64,000 bases of DNA from the NCBI GenBank assembly GCA_001305115.1, contig BCAA01000013.1, positions 18,783-82,782 of the forward strand, written 5' to 3'. Of this stretch, positions 9,978-18,313 are shown in pieces. The stretch's first letter is position 1; each line of letters starts with the position of its first letter. A model generated the notes under the pieces. That model did no database searches, was not told the DNA's origin, and saw nothing but the letters and a program-made list of their open reading frames with translations. The stretch comes from Clostridia bacterium UC5.1-1E11 (GTDB taxonomy: Bacteria; Bacillota; Clostridia; Oscillospirales; Acutalibacteraceae). A program made the translations under genes and the position numbers.

Positions 9978-10022
9978 AGGCTAAAAAGGACTGCGAACAT
10001 TGTTCGCAGTCCTTTTTAGCCT
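9978..10022. terminator. Strong intrinsic terminator after pyridoxamine kinase gene
   Basis: Perfect 22-bp inverted repeat, arms 9978-9999 and 10001-10022, including A5/T5 ends, immediately after the minus-strand stop at 10026. Confidence 0.85.
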
Positions 10023-10025
10023 ATA

Positions 10026-10904
10026 CTATCGTGCCATTCGATAACTCACAGGGACCAACCCCAACTCTTCCATAAAGCGCGGAAGGCCCGCCTCAAAATT
10101 CACGCCAAAGCGGCGATCGGTTCCAGCTTCTCGGGTACGGCGGATACTACCGCAAGTAAAATCAACCGCCAACTGCATTGCGTCGCGCAGACTCATTTCA
10201 CTGAGCAGTCCAGACAAGAGGGCGCTTCCAAAGATGTCCCCTGTCCCATGATAAGCCCCTTCCACGCGAGGCGAGAAAGCATACGTGACGCGGCCAGTGT
10301 CACGATCTAAACCAGCTGCTCCCAGCAATCCGGGGCTAAACCACACGCCAGTCAACACCACCAAACGCGGCCCCATTTCGCTGAGGCGTTGCAGTACTCC
10401 CTCAATATAGGCTCGGTCATATGGTCCATCATAGAATTCCTCACCCAGTAAAAAGGCGGCTTCCGTCAGATTCGGAACGACTAGATCCGCTTTTTTACAG
10501 AGCTTTTTCATCCCACGTGCCATTTCCGGCGTACAGGTGGCATATAGTTTCCCATTATCCGCCATAACCGGGTCCACCATCACCAGCGTATCACTTGTGC
10601 GGAAATCATCCACAATTTCGGACACAATGTCAATCTGCTCTGCAGATCCAAGGAATCCGGTGTATAGCGCATCAAAGGAAAGATGAAGGCTTTTCCAATG
10701 CGCTGCATATGCCCGCATATCGTCCGTCAAATCGCGGTATGTACAATTTCCCAAGCCGCCTGTGTGAGTAGAAAGTACTGCCGTCGGCATGACGCTCGTC
10801 TCCATACCCGCTGCGGAGAGGATCGGGAGCACGACCGTCAAGGAACACTTTCCAAATCCGGAAATATCGTGAATGGCTGCAACTTTTTTCTGTCTCATTG
10901 CCAA
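10026..10904 (-). CDS. pdxY: Pyridoxamine kinase (PfkB/ribokinase-like, PdxY/PdxK)
   Basis: About 290 residues of a PLP-salvage kinase that phosphorylates pyridoxal or pyridoxamine. ISGFGKCSLTVVLPILSAAG near the N-terminus binds the vitamer, DPVMADNGKLY and PNLTEAAFLL are typical family segments, and YHGTGDIFGSAL holds the GTGD anion hole with the catalytic Asp. Start is either TTG 10904 or ATG 10898, and neither has a strong Shine-Dalgarno, though a purine-rich GAGGGGGG lies further upstream. Monocistronic, closed by the hairpin at 9978-10022. Confidence 0.88.
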   Translation of the reverse strand: MAMRQKKVAAIHDISGFGKCSLTVVLPILSAAGMETSVMPTAVLSTHTGGLGNCTYRDLTDDMRAYAAHWKSLHLSFDALYTGFLGSAEQIDIVSEIVDDFRTSDTLVMVDPVMADNGKLYATCTPEMARGMKKLCKKADLVVPNLTEAAFLLGEEFYDGPYDRAYIEGVLQRLSEMGPRLVVLTGVWFSPGLLGAAGLDRDTGRVTYAFSPRVEGAYHGTGDIFGSALLSGLLSEMSLRDAMQLAVDFTCGSIRRTREAGTDRRFGVNFEAGLPRFMEELGLVPVSYRMAR

Positions 10905-11123
10905 ATACCGGGGCGCCGCCCCCCTCGCGCCTATTACGCAAGGTCCTATCTTTCTGTATTTTACGGCGGGATTCCCTGAAAATTCCCCATTCTTTTCAGG
11001 CGTATTGCCCTGGCCGTAGGCTTTTAAGCATAGACGAAAAGGCAGCCTCCGTCAAGGCGAAAAATGTAAAGAGATCGAAACTTTTTTGGGAAATATTTGC
11101 AACGCTGGCGGATCGAGCACCGT
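10905..11123. other. Intergenic region, no gene seen
   Basis: 219 bases between two minus-strand genes. I see no reading frame with a ribosome binding site and no clear hairpin. It should hold the promoter of the pyridoxamine kinase gene. Confidence 0.4.
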
Positions 11124-11795
11124 CTATTCGACCTTTTGTACAACCGCGTCCGCACGCTTATAGATGCTGTTTTCCGGCACAAAGCCTCGCACCATAGAAA
11201 GCGGATAGACATTGGTGTAGCGGCCGATCACTGTTCCAGGATTCAGTACCGAGTTGCAACCCACCTCTACAAAATCGCCAAGCATTGCCCCGAATTTCTT
11301 ACGTCCAGTTTCTATACGTGTGTTGCCCACACATACTGTGACCAGCGTTTTGTCCGATTTAACATTCGAGGTGATGGAACCTGCACCCATATGCGACTTA
11401 TAGCCAAGAATGGAGTCCCCCACATAATTATAGTGTGGTACCTGTACACAATCGAATAGAATGACATTTTTGAGTTCCGTCGAGTTTCCCACTACGCAAT
11501 TTGCGCCGACTAAAGCGTTTCCACGAATAAATGCACACTGTCGAACCTCTGTATTAGGCCCAATGATTGCTGGTCCATGAATATAAGCGGTCGGAAATAT
11601 CGTGGCGCTTTTCGCCACCCAGATATCTTCCCCGCGCTTTTCATATTCCTCTGTAGAGAGAGTCTCGCCCAGCTTAAGAATAAACTCTCCTATCCCGGCT
11701 AATGCCTCCCACGGATAGGTGTATTGTTCCAAATAGGTTGCCGCTGCTGTGTGAGAAAGATCGTACAGACTGCGAATAAACAGATTTTCCATCAT
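11124..11795 (-). CDS. Left-handed beta-helix hexapeptide protein (GlmU C-terminal-like)
   Basis: 223 residues. A helical N-terminal part (1-60) is followed by imperfect hexapeptide repeats such as IHGPAIIGPNTEV, IRGNALVGANCVV and ELKNVILFDC, the hallmark of left-handed parallel beta-helix acyl- or nucleotidyl-transferase domains. The pattern SHMGAGSITSNVKSD resembles the acetyltransferase half of GlmU, but the pyrophosphorylase half is absent. It is usually annotated as a UDP-N-acetylglucosamine pyrophosphorylase homologue. Substrate unknown. Start ATG 11795 has GGAG 10 bases upstream. Confidence 0.75.
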   Translation of the reverse strand: MMENLFIRSLYDLSHTAAATYLEQYTYPWEALAGIGEFILKLGETLSTEEYEKRGEDIWVAKSATIFPTAYIHGPAIIGPNTEVRQCAFIRGNALVGANCVVGNSTELKNVILFDCVQVPHYNYVGDSILGYKSHMGAGSITSNVKSDKTLVTVCVGNTRIETGRKKFGAMLGDFVEVGCNSVLNPGTVIGRYTNVYPLSMVRGFVPENSIYKRADAVVQKVE

Positions 11796-11817
11796 GTAAA
11801 AGATGCTCCTTTATTGG

Positions 11818-11854
11818 GAAAGCATTTGGAAGGAGAAGTCCCCCAAATGCTTTC
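11818..11854. repeat. Hairpin between the dockerin gene and the beta-helix gene
   Basis: 12-bp perfect inverted repeat gaaagcatttgg (11818-11829) and ccaaatgctttc (11843-11854), followed on the plus side by TATTTTT. It lies downstream of the minus-strand dockerin gene and in the leader of the next gene, so it may be a terminator or attenuator. The T-run is on the plus side, so orientation is unclear. Confidence 0.45.
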
Positions 11855-11939
11855 TATTTTTCCTTATTATAGGATGTTCCTCCGTGCAGGTCAACGGGAA
11901 TTTGGTAGGGTCCTCTGAATCCATCATCCAAAAAATAGA

Positions 11940-12991
11940 TTATCCCTGTTTCCAGACCATTTCTTTGAGAAGAAGTAGATCGCCGGTACTGAGTATACCA
12001 TCGCAGTTCAAATCTCCAGCTTTCCACTCTGCATCGCTCAGATAGCACCCGGTTGTCAAATATTCATATAACAACTGTGTGTCCGCGGAGCTGGGTTTAC
12101 CTCGTCCGGTTATATCCCCTGGAATACAAGCGACGGCACGATCACTGACTTGACCATCAATCAACACTTCCATAAGGTCGCCGGTTGCTACACGTCCGGA
12201 TGTCTTTATTCGTCCATCGGTTCCGGTCACACGGACAACGCCAGTATGCTCTGTGTAGGACTCTTCCAGTTCCGATACTGTAATCGGACCATCAAACAGA
12301 TATAAGAGGGTTTGCTCTGGTCTTTCCTCTGAAGACGTTCCGCTCTCGGAAGGCTGTGAACTTTCTCCTTCTTCGGATTCTTGAGGAAACTCCTCCTGTG
12401 GTGACAAGACGTATTCGGAGCTATCGAATTGATAGACTCGAACCGGCGTCAGATCGCTGATTTCATCCAATAATGGCGCATGTACCAGCAAAATCCTTCC
12501 TCCGGATTCCACACGGCAGGTTCGGTCATAGTCGCAGACAGCATTGCGAATGATTCTTGCCTCTGTCTGTTCATCCTCCATATGATAGCGGATAATTTGA
12601 ATCGCTGGCGCATCTGCACCACTTCCCTCCTCAATCACATCGGTGACATCCATCAGGAAGTAAAGATCCTGGTCTACACAAAAAACTTTCGAAAACCAGG
12701 CCGTAGTGCAGCACTCAGGCGCACTTCCCACCCCGCAGTGGTTCTCCAGAGCTTCACCACATACATACGCTTTGTCCCCTCTGTACTGACTGCCACATAG
12801 CTTCCATCCTCACAGGGGAATAGAGCACGGTTGTCCTCTAACAGATAAGGGCTTTCAATTTGGTTGAGATCCGGTGGGTCAACTTCTTCTCCGCCAGAGA
12901 CCGCAGCACTGTACCACGCGGCCGCTGTAAACAATAATACGGTCCAGAATAAAGCCGCAATCCCAAATCGCCGGATTCGCTTTGACTTCAC
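11940..12991 (-). CDS. Secreted or membrane-anchored protein with C-terminal dockerin-like domain (frameshifted)
   Basis: Composite 350-residue protein. GTG start 12991 with AGGGGG upstream. Residues 1-33 are a basic region plus hydrophobic anchor or signal peptide. The middle is a beta-rich region of no recognised family with a Ser/Glu-rich linker. The C-terminus is two EF-hand-like dockerin repeats, PGDITGRGKPSSADTQLL and GDLNCDGILSTGDLLLL. The two frames join if the T4 run (plus A4 at 12692-12695) has one more base. The first repeat lacks two usual calcium ligands while the second is canonical. No cohesin or glycoside hydrolase is nearby, so a cellulosome role is not implied. Confidence 0.75.
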
Positions 12992-13089
12992 AATCAGGCA
13001 CCCCCTTTCCCTTACCTATATAGTAAAGTTGGTAGAAAAATGTGGGGATTCCGTGAAGTATTTCGACGCATTCTTTAAAAAAGAAATAG

Positions 13090-13128
13090 AAAAAGCGAAA
13101 ACCGGGTTAAACCCGGTTCTCGCTTTTT
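13090..13128. terminator. Strong hairpin terminator, bidirectional
   Basis: 18-bp stem with one mismatch, arms 13090-13107 and 13111-13128, GC core accgggt/acccggt, A5 and T5 ends on both sides. Confidence 0.7.
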
Positions 13129-13512
13129 GGGGAGGAGTTGTATTGAAAAGGCGTGACAATCCTTGCCACGAGACTTATAAGCACAGTTTGTTTCATTTGT
13201 TTTCCTTTTTCTGGTTCCCATTATAATCCTAGGAATTGCCCCTGTCAACGAAAGAAAGCCCTCTCTAACTAGAATCTCTGTTTTGGACAAAACGAAGATT
13301 TTCAAAACACAATTTTAGTGAACATATCCACAGTTGTTTCGAAGCATTTCGTAAATATTCTGAGTTTATACGATCATAGTATGTATTTACTCAAAAACGA
13401 CACGTTTTGGAGTCCCTTTGCCATTTTTCCTAGTAAAGCAATAAATCATATAGTTCCCCTGAGCGGGACTCTTCAAATAGGGCAAAAAGCTGTCGGCTTT
13501 TTTGGCAAACTG

Positions 13513-13521
13513 TGGTACAAT
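13513..13521 (+). promoter_or_regulatory. Extended -10 promoter element of rlmD
   Basis: TGG followed by TACAAT at 13516-13521. No clear -35 box, as expected for extended -10 promoters. About 75 bases upstream of the start codon and just after the 13483-13504 hairpin. Confidence 0.45.
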
Positions 13522-13594
13522 AAACACAACGATTTGTATCAAACGGTGTTGTATATTTCACCGTCGCATTGACAAAGGAGTTTTTAAATCCAAA

Positions 13595-15238
13595 ATGACT
13601 AGTCTAAAAAAGAATGATCTTGTTGAGATTTCAATCACCGGATATACTGCGGAAGGAAGTGGAATTGGCCGCTGGAATGGTATGGCAGTTTTTATCCCCC
13701 TGACAGCGGTCGGAGATACCGTAGAGGCGCGTATTCTCAAAGTCGCTAAGACCCATGCCTTTGGAAAAATGGAGCATATCCTGATTCCTTCTTCTGCCCG
13801 AATACAATCCGACTGCCCGCAATTTCAAAAGTGTGGGGGCTGTGTCTTCCGCCACATTCATTATGCGGAAGAACTCCGTGCTAAAGAACAGCGTGTACGG
13901 GATGCAATCGAACGCATTGGAGGATTTCAAAATATTCTCATCCATCCGATTCTTGGTGCTGAACAGCCGGATGGATATCGGAATAAAGCGCAGATTCCCA
14001 TCGGCAGGACGCCGGATGGAGAGCTAACCATGGGATTCTATGCGAATCATAGTCATCGCATTATCAACTGTGCATACTGTCAATTGCAGCCTCCTTCTTT
14101 TCAAGCCGCTATGGATGCCTTCCGTACCTGGGCTGCTCTGAGTGGCGATGAACCTTACAATGAAGCAACCGGAAAGGGGCGCTTACGTCACCTTTATCTT
14201 CGCCAGGCTGAGGCTACCGGCGAGGAGATGGTTTGTGTGGTGGTCAATGGGAACGGAGTGCATAAGGAAGATATTCTTGTGCGTCTTTTACGAGAAAGGA
14301 TACCTGGTCTAAAAAGCGTGATGATCAATACCAATCGCGAGAGGACGAATGTGGTTTTGGGTAAGAAAAACCGCGTCGTTTGGGGACAAGATTACATTAC
14401 AGACCGTCTGTGTGGTCTGGACTTTCATATTTCACCACTCTCTTTCTATCAAGTCAACCGCACGCAGGCAGAACGCTTGTATCGACAGGCGGCAGTTTAC
14501 GCAGGTTTGACTGGACACGAAACGCTGCTAGACCTTTACTGCGGGACCGGGACCATTGGCCTTTCAATGGCTGCACAGGCGAAGCGTGTAATCGGTGTAG
14601 AGGTTGTCCCCTCTGCGGTTGAAGATGCGCGTAAAAATGCGGAGCGCAATCATATCACCAATGCAGAATTCTTTTGCATGGATGCAGCAGAAGCTGCATC
14701 CATGTTAAGACAACGCGGAGAATATCCGGATGTCGTCATTCTCGACCCTCCACGCAAGGGCTGTTCTGGGGAATTGTTGCGTACCGTAGTGCAAATGTCA
14801 CCAAAACGGATTGTCTATGTCTCCTGTGATCCTGCTACCTTAGCGCGTGATCTGCGTATTTTAGCCGATTTACATTATATCCCCCAAGAACTCACACCCG
14901 TAGACATGTTTCCTAGGACAGCACATGTCGAGACGGTTGTTTTGCTTTCCAAGGGAGAAATCGACTCAAAGAAGGTGCGGGTGGAGTTCTCGCTGGAAGA
15001 TATGGATATGTCCGGCTTCCAGAAGGGCGCGACTTATGAACAGATCAAGGCGTATGTGTTGGAGCATACCGGTTTGAAGGTATCTTCCCTGTACATCTCA
15101 CAGATAAAGCGCAAGTGCGGGCTGGATGTGGGGCAAAATTATAACCTGTCAAAGAAGGAAGATGCCAAAGTGCCAAAATGTCCGCCGGAGAAGGAAGCGG
15201 CGATCAGGGATGCGTTGAAATATTTTCAGATGATTTAA
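13595..15238 (+). CDS. rlmD: 23S rRNA (uracil-5-)-methyltransferase RlmD/RumA with element-encoded C-terminal tail
   Basis: 547 residues. The N-terminal TRAM domain (about 1-60) is followed by the cysteines of a 4Fe-4S cluster (CPQFQKCGGC and a later Cys), the SAM-binding LDLYCGTGTIGL, and the catalytic YVSCDPATLARDL. It methylates uridine in 23S rRNA. The normal family C-terminus is reached at the HVETVVLLSK motif (about residue 444-452). Another ~95 residues follow (VRVEFSLEDMDMSGF to the end) that are not part of the methyltransferase. From my knowledge of the family, this tail resembles the C-terminus of clostridial serine recombinases. The junction coincides with an 11-bp repeat also found at the 3' end of the recombinase gene (25275-25285), so the tail was donated by the inserted element. 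Confidence 0.9.
   Translation: MTSLKKNDLVEISITGYTAEGSGIGRWNGMAVFIPLTAVGDTVEARILKVAKTHAFGKMEHILIPSSARIQSDCPQFQKCGGCVFRHIHYAEELRAKEQRVRDAIERIGGFQNILIHPILGAEQPDGYRNKAQIPIGRTPDGELTMGFYANHSHRIINCAYCQLQPPSFQAAMDAFRTWAALSGDEPYNEATGKGRLRHLYLRQAEATGEEMVCVVVNGNGVHKEDILVRLLRERIPGLKSVMINTNRERTNVVLGKKNRVVWGQDYITDRLCGLDFHISPLSFYQVNRTQAERLYRQAAVYAGLTGHETLLDLYCGTGTIGLSMAAQAKRVIGVEVVPSAVEDARKNAERNHITNAEFFCMDAAEAASMLRQRGEYPDVVILDPPRKGCSGELLRTVVQMSPKRIVYVSCDPATLARDLRILADLHYIPQELTPVDMFPRTAHVETVVLLSKGEIDSKKVRVEFSLEDMDMSGFQKGATYEQIKAYVLEHTGLKVSSLYISQIKRKCGLDVGQNYNLSKKEDAKVPKCPPEKEAAIRDALKYFQMI
14927..14937 (+). other. attL core inside rlmD
   Basis: gtcgagacggt, codon-aligned as GTC GAG ACG GT within the conserved HVETV motif of RlmD. 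Identical to the core at 25275-25285. Confidence 0.75.
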
Positions 15239-15253
15239 GAGTCTATTGAGCAA

Positions 15254-15288
15254 AAAAGCAGTAAATCAATTTCAGATTTACTGCTTTT
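15254..15288 (+). terminator. Terminator after rlmD
   Basis: 14-bp perfect stem aaaagcagtaaatc (15254-15267) and gatttactgctttt (15275-15288), 15 bases downstream of the stop codon. Confidence 0.75.
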
Positions 15289-15380
15289 GCTGGCCGGGCC
15301 GGTGAGCTACGAGCATTCATGACTTTTTGATAACTTGTTCCATACTGATATATTAAGCGGAAAGTTGTGGCCCTGTATTT

Positions 15381-15665
15381 TCAGAGGGAAACGAATGCTC
15401 CTTGAATATATCCCACAAAATATGCCATCGCTATACTCAGTGCAATGCAACATATACATAGTATTTCAGCAATTACCTTTTTTTCGATTATTTCATTTAT
15501 GGACTTTCCGTAATCAATAGTAGACCATACCATTGAAAGCAAAAATAGAATTGAAATCCATTGAGTATGAAATGATAGTCCCATGCTAACAAATACATAG
15601 TTTGAGATGATGTAAAAAGCGCTTCTGACTACAACTTCTGTCACTTTTACAATCCGATTTCTCAT
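15381..15665 (-). CDS. Small hypothetical membrane protein
   Basis: 94 residues from ATG 15665, chosen because GAGGGAG sits 8 bases upstream, whereas the longer frame to 15704 has no such site. Three hydrophobic segments (about residues 8-35, 38-52 and 66-90) separated by YGKSINEIIEKK. No recognised family. First gene inside the left end of the mobile element, transcribed toward rlmD. Confidence 0.6.
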   Translation of the reverse strand: MRNRIVKVTEVVVRSAFYIISNYVFVSMGLSFHTQWISILFLLSMVWSTIDYGKSINEIIEKKVIAEILCICCIALSIAMAYFVGYIQGAFVSL

Positions 15666-15752
15666 AGAATTCTCCCTCTCTGATAATACTGGGGGCGGCA
15701 GCACTCCTTGCTGTCGCCCCTTGATTGCCTATCTGCAAAGGCGGGCGGGGCT

Positions 15753-15792
15753 GTCAACGGCGGCGCTTGCGCCGTTCATCTTGACCGTTGAC
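15753..15792. repeat. Nested inverted repeat shared with the right end of the window
   Basis: Outer arms gtcaacgg (15753-15760) and ccgttgac (15785-15792) with an inner hairpin ggcgc-tt-gcgcc (15762-15773) and the word gttcatctt. A diverged copy is at 62850-62890 beside another transposon-type gene. Confidence 0.55.
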
Positions 15793-15860
15793 TGGCTCGG
15801 CTGGCTTTGCTATTCCGTGATCTCTTTCAGTTATTGTCAAAGGAAATGTAGATAGTTAGA

Positions 15861-16271
15861 CTATTGGGTATGTAGCTGACACTTAACCACTTTTTCGTCG
15901 TTTGATAAAAGTGTCCCGATAGAAACATAGTTTTCTCCCTCGATTTCCTCTGACACATTTTCAATTACGGAAAAGCCTTCTTGGTTCAAAAGCTCCATAT
16001 ACTCGTTATAGTCGTTTTCGCTAATACCGGTAAGGTTGATATTACAATTCTCATGTTCTGTATCAAGTGTAGCCCATGCAACCGTACCAGGCGCAACAGG
16101 AAGCCCCTCTGTGTACTCATTCTCAGGCCAAACACCCTCGTCCAATTTTGTAACACTATTAGATTGCGTATTGTTCTCATTGCTTGTCGGTGTAGATGAG
16201 GTATTTTGATTAGAACACGCAGCCAAAAAAATCATAATCATGATTGTGAATACAGAAATATATTTCTTCAT
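15861..16271 (-). CDS. Small lipoprotein, cargo of the mobile element
   Basis: 136 residues with a lipoprotein signal peptide ending in the lipobox FLAAC (Cys19), then a Ser/Thr/Asn-rich linker and a small soluble domain of no recognised family. AGGAGG lies 7 bases before ATG 16271 and overlaps the restored stop of the upstream gene (16275-16277), so translation is coupled. Last gene of a PadR - HAAS-domain protein - lipoprotein operon, an arrangement typical of envelope-stress modules. Function unknown. Confidence 0.7.
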   Translation of the reverse strand: MKKYISVFTIMIMIFLAACSNQNTSSTPTSNENNTQSNSVTKLDEGVWPENEYTEGLPVAPGTVAWATLDTEHENCNINLTGISENDYNEYMELLNQEGFSVIENVSEEIEGENYVSIGTLLSNDEKVVKCQLHTQ

Positions 16272-16274
16272 TGG

Positions 16275-16732
16275 TTACCTCCTGTTTTTGTGTATGGTTC
16301 GGATAATTAACAAAAGAGCAATAGCTGTTGCTGCAAACCCAATAGCCAAAAGGATTTGCGAAATATCAAAGGCAAACGCGCCCTCAATCTGTATATTTGT
16401 TGTCGCGTCGGCTTGTCCGATTGCTCCTTCTGGTACTTTTCCTGATTGTGTAACAGCATATACCGAAAAGGCAGCAGCCGCGATAACAAGCGCAGCAAGA
16501 GTAGAAATGATACCGTTCCTTTTTTCGATTTGGTGTTATCAATGCCAAACTGTTCTGCGGTGCTGTCTGCAAATTCTTTTGGCGTCCCCAAACGCTGGAT
16601 AATCTGCTGCTCTGTTTCTCCATGCTCCATAGCAGACGCAAAAACTTCATTCAAGTCACGTACAACCTCTTTTTTCATTTTGCGTGGTAAAGATAGTTCC
16701 TTTTCAACCTGTTTGATATATTGTTCTTTCAT
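16275..16732 (-). CDS. HAAS/DUF1700-type signalling membrane protein (frameshifted)
   Basis: Begins with the helical HAAS-like domain (YIKQVEKELSLP, VVRDLNEVFASAM, IIQRLGTPKEFA). That domain usually occurs in proteins co-transcribed with PadR regulators. The frame breaks at an A6 tract (plus T6 16520-16525). With one more A it continues NGIISTLAALVIAAAAF and a second helix ending LLLIIRTIHKNRR at 16275, giving 152 residues and two membrane spans. Overlaps the PadR gene by 4 bases (ATGA), so the two are co-translated. Confidence 0.75.
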
Positions 16733-17088
16733 TTGGATACCCTCGCTTGTTGATAACTTTCTATAAAGCCGTTTACGCAGTTTTCATAGCTTGACCAAAA
16801 TAAGATTAGTTCATCAAGTACATTCCTGCCTTTATCCGTTAAAGAATAATACTTTTTTGAGCCGCCATTTGCCGCAGCCGGAGCCAATCGGCATTTGATT
16901 AGTTCTGCTTCCTGCAAACGATACAAAATGGGGTAAATGGTTCCCTCTTTCGCATATCCCAAAACAGACGCACTATTGTTCAATTCAGTTATAATTTCAT
17001 ATCCATAAGTTTCCTTGCGTCCGATTAGGCATAAAAGTATCATTTCCAGAGAGCCTTTTTTGAATTGCTGGACATATTTGTTATTCAT
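16729..17088 (-). CDS. PadR-family transcriptional regulator
   Basis: 119 residues: winged helix with GSLEMILLCLIGRKETYGYEI and the family-typical KEGTIYPILYRLQEAELI, then the wing GGSKKYYSLTDKG and a C-terminal dimerisation helix. PadR proteins repress their own operons and respond to small molecules or envelope signals. It heads the three-gene cargo operon. Start ATG 17088 with AGAGAGGCG upstream. Confidence 0.88.
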   Translation of the reverse strand: MNNKYVQQFKKGSLEMILLCLIGRKETYGYEIITELNNSASVLGYAKEGTIYPILYRLQEAELIKCRLAPAAANGGSKKYYSLTDKGRNVLDELILFWSSYENCVNGFIESYQQARVSK

Positions 17089-17650
17089 ATCGTCGCCTCT
17101 CTTTAGCTTTGCTATTTAGGCTCACTAAGTAGCAACTATATTATATCTCTTCCGAAGTATCAGAGTCAATAGGCTTAACGAAAAAGTTACAAGATGTCTG
17201 TGTAAGGTAATGACAGAATAGCGGTGTGCTGGCGAACTATGCTTTATTTTGTTTTTTATCTAAATCATTCAATAGGGCGGTAGCATCCCTATTGGCAAGG
17301 GGATTCCAAAAGGGAACAGCGTTCTCCTTTGTCTGGGGTGTTCAGAGGGGATAGTGTTCCCCTTTGACCGGAAGAATCCAAAGAAACCGGCGGTTTCGTG
17401 GCACACGATTTTCCGTAGGAAAGTCTAGTGTGTTATACCTTTGTGGAGCAGATGGCAGCCGGAATTGTAGCACACCCTGAAAAGTGTGGCCACAGTTGCG
17501 GCGTTCTGGCGGGAAAGGTTGCCCCTTGCGGGGCAGCATAAGCGACAGAAAAAGGCTGGCAGGCGGTGCGGGCAAGCACTGTCTGTCAGCCGTGTCATTT
17601 GCGGAACAAAGGTATATCAAAGCCCCCGTCAGCCGCTGCTTCCCATCGTA
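17089..17650. other. Non-coding region of the mobile element carrying oriT
   Basis: About 560 bases rich in short inverted repeats (for example ggggatagtgttcccc near 17348-17363, gcccc/ggggc near 17522-17537) and no credible gene. The promoter of the PadR operon should lie near 17110-17160. The oriT-like site is at 17402-17440. Confidence 0.5.
17402..17440 (+). other. Predicted origin of transfer (oriT), pMV158/MobV type
   Basis: The core tagtgtgttatac (17426-17438) matches the recalled nick region of pMV158 (TAGTGTG/TTATAC). It is preceded by an imperfect hairpin cacac-gattttcc / ggaaagtc-ta-gtgtg (17402-17432), the same layout as in that plasmid family. Predicted nick between 17432 and 17433. 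The matching MobV relaxase is encoded at 22150-23136. Confidence 0.75.
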
Positions 17651-18313
17651 TCAGAACCACCACGGCAGCTTTCCGCGCAGGCTGTCCATCGCCTCGCCCT
17701 CCACCTTCTTTGTCCGGCTCTCGCTGAGATGGAAATGGAGCGCCGCGCCGATCAGCGGGTGCTCGATTCCATCGGTAAAGCCATAGCGGTACAGCAGATA
17801 GGTCTGCTCTCTGGCTGTCAGCTTGTCCAGCGCCGCATACAATTCTATCAGCTGCTCTTTTTGGATATAGATTTGCTCCGGCGTTTGGGTGTGAGGGTCG
17901 GCTATGGCTTCGATCCGCAGCATCCGTTCATCCTCTGAGAGAACGTCATCCAGATATACTCTCTGGAAGCCGGGGCCGTCTTTCTTATCCGCCATCCGTT
18001 GCTCAAATAAACCGAGGGCGGCGCGGATGCAGTCCGTCATGGCGTTGCGGAGCGCCGGTGCTGCATAGGTCAGAAATTTCATGCCCCGTCCGGCATCAAA
18101 CAAAGGGATCGCGTTCAGCAGGCCGATACTTCCCTCCTGCATCAAATCATCCAAATCAATTCCAATATCATTTTCATCCAGCCCCATGTTTCGGTATTGC
18201 TCCAGCGCAATTTTTCGGATGAATCCCAGATTCTTTTCCAGCAGAATGTCACGGGCAGCCGTATCCCCTTTCTGTGCCAGTCTGCACAGCTGCTCATTGC
18301 TCCGGGTCGGCAT
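17651..18313 (-). CDS. Sigma-70-like accessory factor
   Basis: 220 residues with region 2-like segments (KNLGFIRKIALEQY, DLDDLMQEGSIGLLNAI, FLTYAAPALRNAMTD) and a region 4-like C-terminus (LTAREQTYLLYRYGF followed by a helix-turn-helix). Factors like this occur on clostridial conjugative and mobilizable elements and probably direct transcription of element genes. Its start (ATG 18313) overlaps the end of the XRE regulator gene by 20 bases, so the two form one operon. Confidence 0.8.
   Translation of the reverse strand: MPTRSNEQLCRLAQKGDTAARDILLEKNLGFIRKIALEQYRNMGLDENDIGIDLDDLMQEGSIGLLNAIPLFDAGRGMKFLTYAAPALRNAMTDCIRAALGLFEQRMADKKDGPGFQRVYLDDVLSEDERMLRIEAIADPHTQTPEQIYIQKEQLIELYAALDKLTAREQTYLLYRYGFTDGIEHPLIGAALHFHLSESRTKKVEGEAMDSLRGKLPWWF

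Larger units (their letters stand above)
12992..13594. other. Intergenic region with two hairpins and the rlmD promoter
   Basis: About 600 bases with no credible gene. It contains the strong hairpin at 13090-13128, a second hairpin at 13483-13504 (aaaaagc/gcttttt with T6), and an extended -10 box TGGTACAAT at 13513-13521 that probably starts rlmD transcription. Confidence 0.5.

Noticed and set aside
13075..13305. 76-codon minus-strand frame
   Set aside because: Overlaps a strong terminator hairpin, has no ribosome binding site, and its composition is driven by A/T runs.
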